Shown here piece by piece: positions 62,117-64,000 of a stretch of 64,000 nt of DNA (positions are counted from its first letter, which is position 1; each line of letters starts with the position of its first letter). The position numbers were made by a program, and so were the translations under genes. The notes under the pieces are model-generated. The model had not been told where the DNA came from. It did no database searches and saw only the letters and a list, made by a program, of their open reading frames with translations. The stretch spans positions 186,001 through 250,000 of the forward strand of contig NZ_QUMW01000010.1 in NCBI RefSeq assembly GCF_003387165.1. Direction: 5' to 3'. This DNA comes from Jeotgalicoccus halotolerans (GTDB lineage: Bacteria > Bacillota > Bacilli > Staphylococcales > Salinicoccaceae).

Positions 62117-62935
62117 ATGAAAAAAGTCATTTTATTTACCAGTTTGCTTTTAATAGGGATTGTGCTTTCGGCCTGCGGTGACGGCGGTAAAGAAAAAGTC
62201 ACTATCGGCATCAGCGGAACAGACACAGCAGTATGGGATTATGTAGCAGAGAAAGCTGCAGAAGAGGATATTGAAATCGAGATTGTTTCATTTAATGATT
62301 ACGTACAGCCTAATACTGCACTTGCTGACGGTGAAATAGACTTAAACTCATTTCAGACTGTCGCGTATTTTGATGAATTTATCCAGGAAAGAAATCTGGA
62401 TTTAGTACCGATTGCCACAACGAATCTTGCCCCAATGGGCATTTACTCTGACTCACTGACAGACGTTAATGACATTCCGGACGGCGGCACAATCGCACTG
62501 CCGAATGATGTATCCAACCAGGGACGTGCTCTGATGCTGCTTGAGGATGCTGGTTTAATTACGCTCGTCGAAGATTATAACGGTCTTGATTCGATTGAAA
62601 ATGCAATCGTTGACAACCCGAATGATTATCAGTTTGAAGAAGTCGCACCGGCACAAATTCCACGTGCCTTAGGAGATGTGGATCTCGGTGTAATTAATAA
62701 CGGAATTGCCAAAGATGCAAATCTGCACCCGATTAACGACTCTATTTACCGCGAAGATGACACAGCAACTGATTATGTAAATATTATCGCTGCTAATAGT
62801 GAAGATGCGGAGAATGAAACATATAACAGAGTTGCAGAACTTTATCAGGAAGAAGATACTGCTGAATTTATTGAAGAAGAATATGCCGGTGCTTTAATCC
62901 CGACAGTACTTGAATTAAATGATATCGGCTGGTAA
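62117..62935 (+). CDS. metQ: Methionine-binding lipoprotein
   Basis: The 272-residue NlpA-family protein has a lipoprotein signal with lipobox LSAC (Cys20) and motifs VTIGISGTDTAVWDY, NSFQTVAYFDEF and PNDVSNQGRAL. It captures methionine outside the membrane for MetNI. An AGGAGG site precedes the ATG. It completes metNIQ. Confidence 0.95.
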   Translation: MKKVILFTSLLLIGIVLSACGDGGKEKVTIGISGTDTAVWDYVAEKAAEEDIEIEIVSFNDYVQPNTALADGEIDLNSFQTVAYFDEFIQERNLDLVPIATTNLAPMGIYSDSLTDVNDIPDGGTIALPNDVSNQGRALMLLEDAGLITLVEDYNGLDSIENAIVDNPNDYQFEEVAPAQIPRALGDVDLGVINNGIAKDANLHPINDSIYREDDTATDYVNIIAANSEDAENETYNRVAELYQEEDTAEFIEEEYAGALIPTVLELNDIGW

Positions 62936-62942
62936 AACAAAT

Positions 62943-62970
62943 AAGCTCCCTTAATTGGGAGCTTTTAATT
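62943..62970. terminator. Bidirectional terminator after metQ
   Basis: The stem AAGCTCCC/GGGAGCTT with a TTAATT loop is followed by TTAATTT. Confidence 0.82.
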
Positions 62971-63260
62971 TACATCGATTCTATAAAGACTTCTTCCTTT
63001 TCACTTTGAGGGTTAAACGTTATATCTTCACTGATATTATGTTTCATAAATGAGTCGTACATCTGTTTTGCTACAGGCTCATTAAAGTCTTCCGTAAAAT
63101 TATAATGCACATCGATTTCATTATCGTTTGGGCTGATTGTACCGGCAAGGTAGGCGATGATGCCTTCTTCTGTGCACAGTGTTAAATACTTTATTTTTTC
63201 AAGCTGCAGCTGCTGTTCAAAGTCCGGTATTGCTTCCGGTTTGATATTTTTAATTTCCAT
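62970..63260 (-). CDS. Small acidic protein of unknown function
   Basis: The 96-residue acidic soluble protein contains EGIIAYLAGTISPNDNEIDVHYNF and other alternating strand patterns. ATG 63260 follows GGAGG by nine bases. It may be a small GNAT-related or N-acetyltransferase-fold fragment, but no catalytic motif is clear. Convergent with metQ. Confidence 0.6.
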   Translation of the reverse strand: MEIKNIKPEAIPDFEQQLQLEKIKYLTLCTEEGIIAYLAGTISPNDNEIDVHYNFTEDFNEPVAKQMYDSFMKHNISEDITFNPQSEKEEVFIESM

Positions 63261-63408
63261 CAAAAAACTCCTCCCGGTATTTTTATTAGTTTACCCTTTT
63301 TCACGAGAAACAATCATCTGTTTTCATAGCGAATTTGTCTGAATTTATAGATAATTATAAAAGTCATCTGTATACTGATTTATATAAACTTAAAAATGAG
63401 GGATATAT

Positions 63409-64000
63409 ATGCGCTTTGAAACGAAAGCAATCCATGCCGGCAGACAAGTCGACCCAGTCACGGGGGCAGTGACAACACCAATTCACTTGTCTACTACATA
63501 CGAACGGTCTGCTGACGGTTCTTATACCGACGGTTTTATGTACAGCCGCGGCGATAACCCGAACCGCCGTTCTTTGGAAGAATGTCTGACCGCGCTTGAA
63601 CAAGGACATGATTGCGTAACATTTTCATCCGGGATGGCTGCAATTTCAGCAATCATGGAAGTTCTGCCTGAAGATAAACCCCGGAGAATTATTCTGCCGG
63701 ATGATATGTATTTCGGTGTGCTCACTTTACTTGAAGAAACTGATCTGGGCAAAAGCTTTGATATTACTGCAGTGGATATGAAAAATCTTGACCAGCTGAG
63801 TCAGGCAGTAGAAAGCAAAGCAACGGGTATAGTCTGGATTGAAACACCTTCAAATCCGCAAATTAAAGTTACTGACATTGCTGAAGTCGTAAAAATAGCT
63901 GAAAAAGCAGGAGCAGTGACTGTTGTGGACAATACAACCGCAACACCTGTACTTCAAAACCCGCTTCTTCTGGGTGCAGATTTTTCACTTCATTCGGTCA
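63409..64000 (+). CDS. Cys/Met metabolism PLP-dependent enzyme (cystathionine gamma-synthase/lyase), 3'-truncated
   Basis: The first 197 residues of a trans-sulfuration enzyme are in the window: AIHAGRQVDPVTGAVTTPIHLSTTYER, SRGDNPNRRSLEECLTALE, FSSGMAAISA, IETPSNPQIKVTDI and VVDNTTATPVLQNPL. The frame ends at HSV, one step before the expected PLP-binding Ser/Ala-Thr-Lys. It makes or breaks cystathionine in methionine/cysteine interconversion, fitting the upstream met operon. The GAGGG site is six bases from the ATG. Synthase versus lyase cannot be decided here. Confidence 0.9.
   Translation, partial: MRFETKAIHAGRQVDPVTGAVTTPIHLSTTYERSADGSYTDGFMYSRGDNPNRRSLEECLTALEQGHDCVTFSSGMAAISAIMEVLPEDKPRRIILPDDMYFGVLTLLEETDLGKSFDITAVDMKNLDQLSQAVESKATGIVWIETPSNPQIKVTDIAEVVKIAEKAGAVTVVDNTTATPVLQNPLLLGADFSLHSV

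Noticed and set aside
1-64000. Prophage, insertion sequence or tRNA-associated island
   Set aside because: No integrase, transposase, phage structural gene or tRNA was found; gene content is that of an ordinary chromosome.

Overview
The window looks like a chromosomal stretch of a low-GC Gram-positive coccus of the family Staphylococcaceae. The evidence is an arsRBC operon whose ArsB and ArsC match the staphylococcal plasmid-type proteins in length and sequence, an IsaB-family secreted protein, strong AGGAGG-type ribosome binding sites, many TTG/GTG starts, and FMN, TPP and SAM riboswitches. The overall set would suit a halotolerant genus such as Jeotgalicoccus or Salinicoccus, but the sequence alone does not settle the genus. 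I saw no rRNA, tRNA, CRISPR array, transposase or phage gene.

Layout. 1-8.1 kb: the 3' part of an M20 amidohydrolase, arsRBC, a five-gene ABC transporter/two-component operon, and a MATE efflux pump. 8.2-12.2 kb: a 31-aa membrane peptide, an aldehyde dehydrogenase/DUF779 pair and a SulP/UspA pair. 12.4-16 kb: a DUF6176 protein and an RND pump. 16-20.1 kb: the riboflavin operon ribD-ribE-ribBA-ribH behind a promoter, FMN riboswitch and terminator, with a nucleoside deaminase at its distal end. 20.2-23.5 kb: a PPK2 remnant, an SDR, glnA and a TspO-like gene. 23.5-30.3 kb: stress and central-metabolism genes, including a pyruvate kinase-like protein without the usual C-terminal domain, and a convergent gltS/ggt pair. 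30.5-33.9 kb: an atypical 6-PTPS homologue and a TPP-riboswitch-controlled ykoEDC transporter. 34-47 kb: SDR/AKR genes, an M50 protease next to a membrane-tethered XRE regulator and isaB, a DMT exporter with an AraC regulator, an SDR pair divergent from a TetR gene, a glutathione peroxidase, and a second RND pump divergent from a TetR gene. 47-52.3 kb: folA and a four-gene ABC-2 operon in which one permease has an in-frame stop. 52.5-64 kb: small membrane proteins, a short UvrA-like ATPase, an OYE flavoenzyme, a membrane MutS-like protein, DUF554, NUDIX, a SAM-riboswitch-controlled metNIQ operon and the 5' end of a Cys/Met PLP enzyme.

Working together. Efflux and detoxification dominate: arsRBC, MATE, two RND pumps, two ABC modules, a DMT exporter, GPx, OYE and ALDH. 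Vitamin and methionine genes sit under classical riboswitches.

Most worth a second look: (1) a dispersed palindromic element, unit TAACGCTATGCGTTA, often paired as unit-CAAAA-unit, which overlaps the stop codons of two genes; (2) the HTH-membrane regulator, M50 protease and secreted protein cluster; (3) the PTPS-like protein lacking expected catalytic residues beside ykoEDC; (4) the in-frame TAA in an ABC permease; (5) a Met-Cys-stop minimal ORF with a strong ribosome binding site just before glnA.
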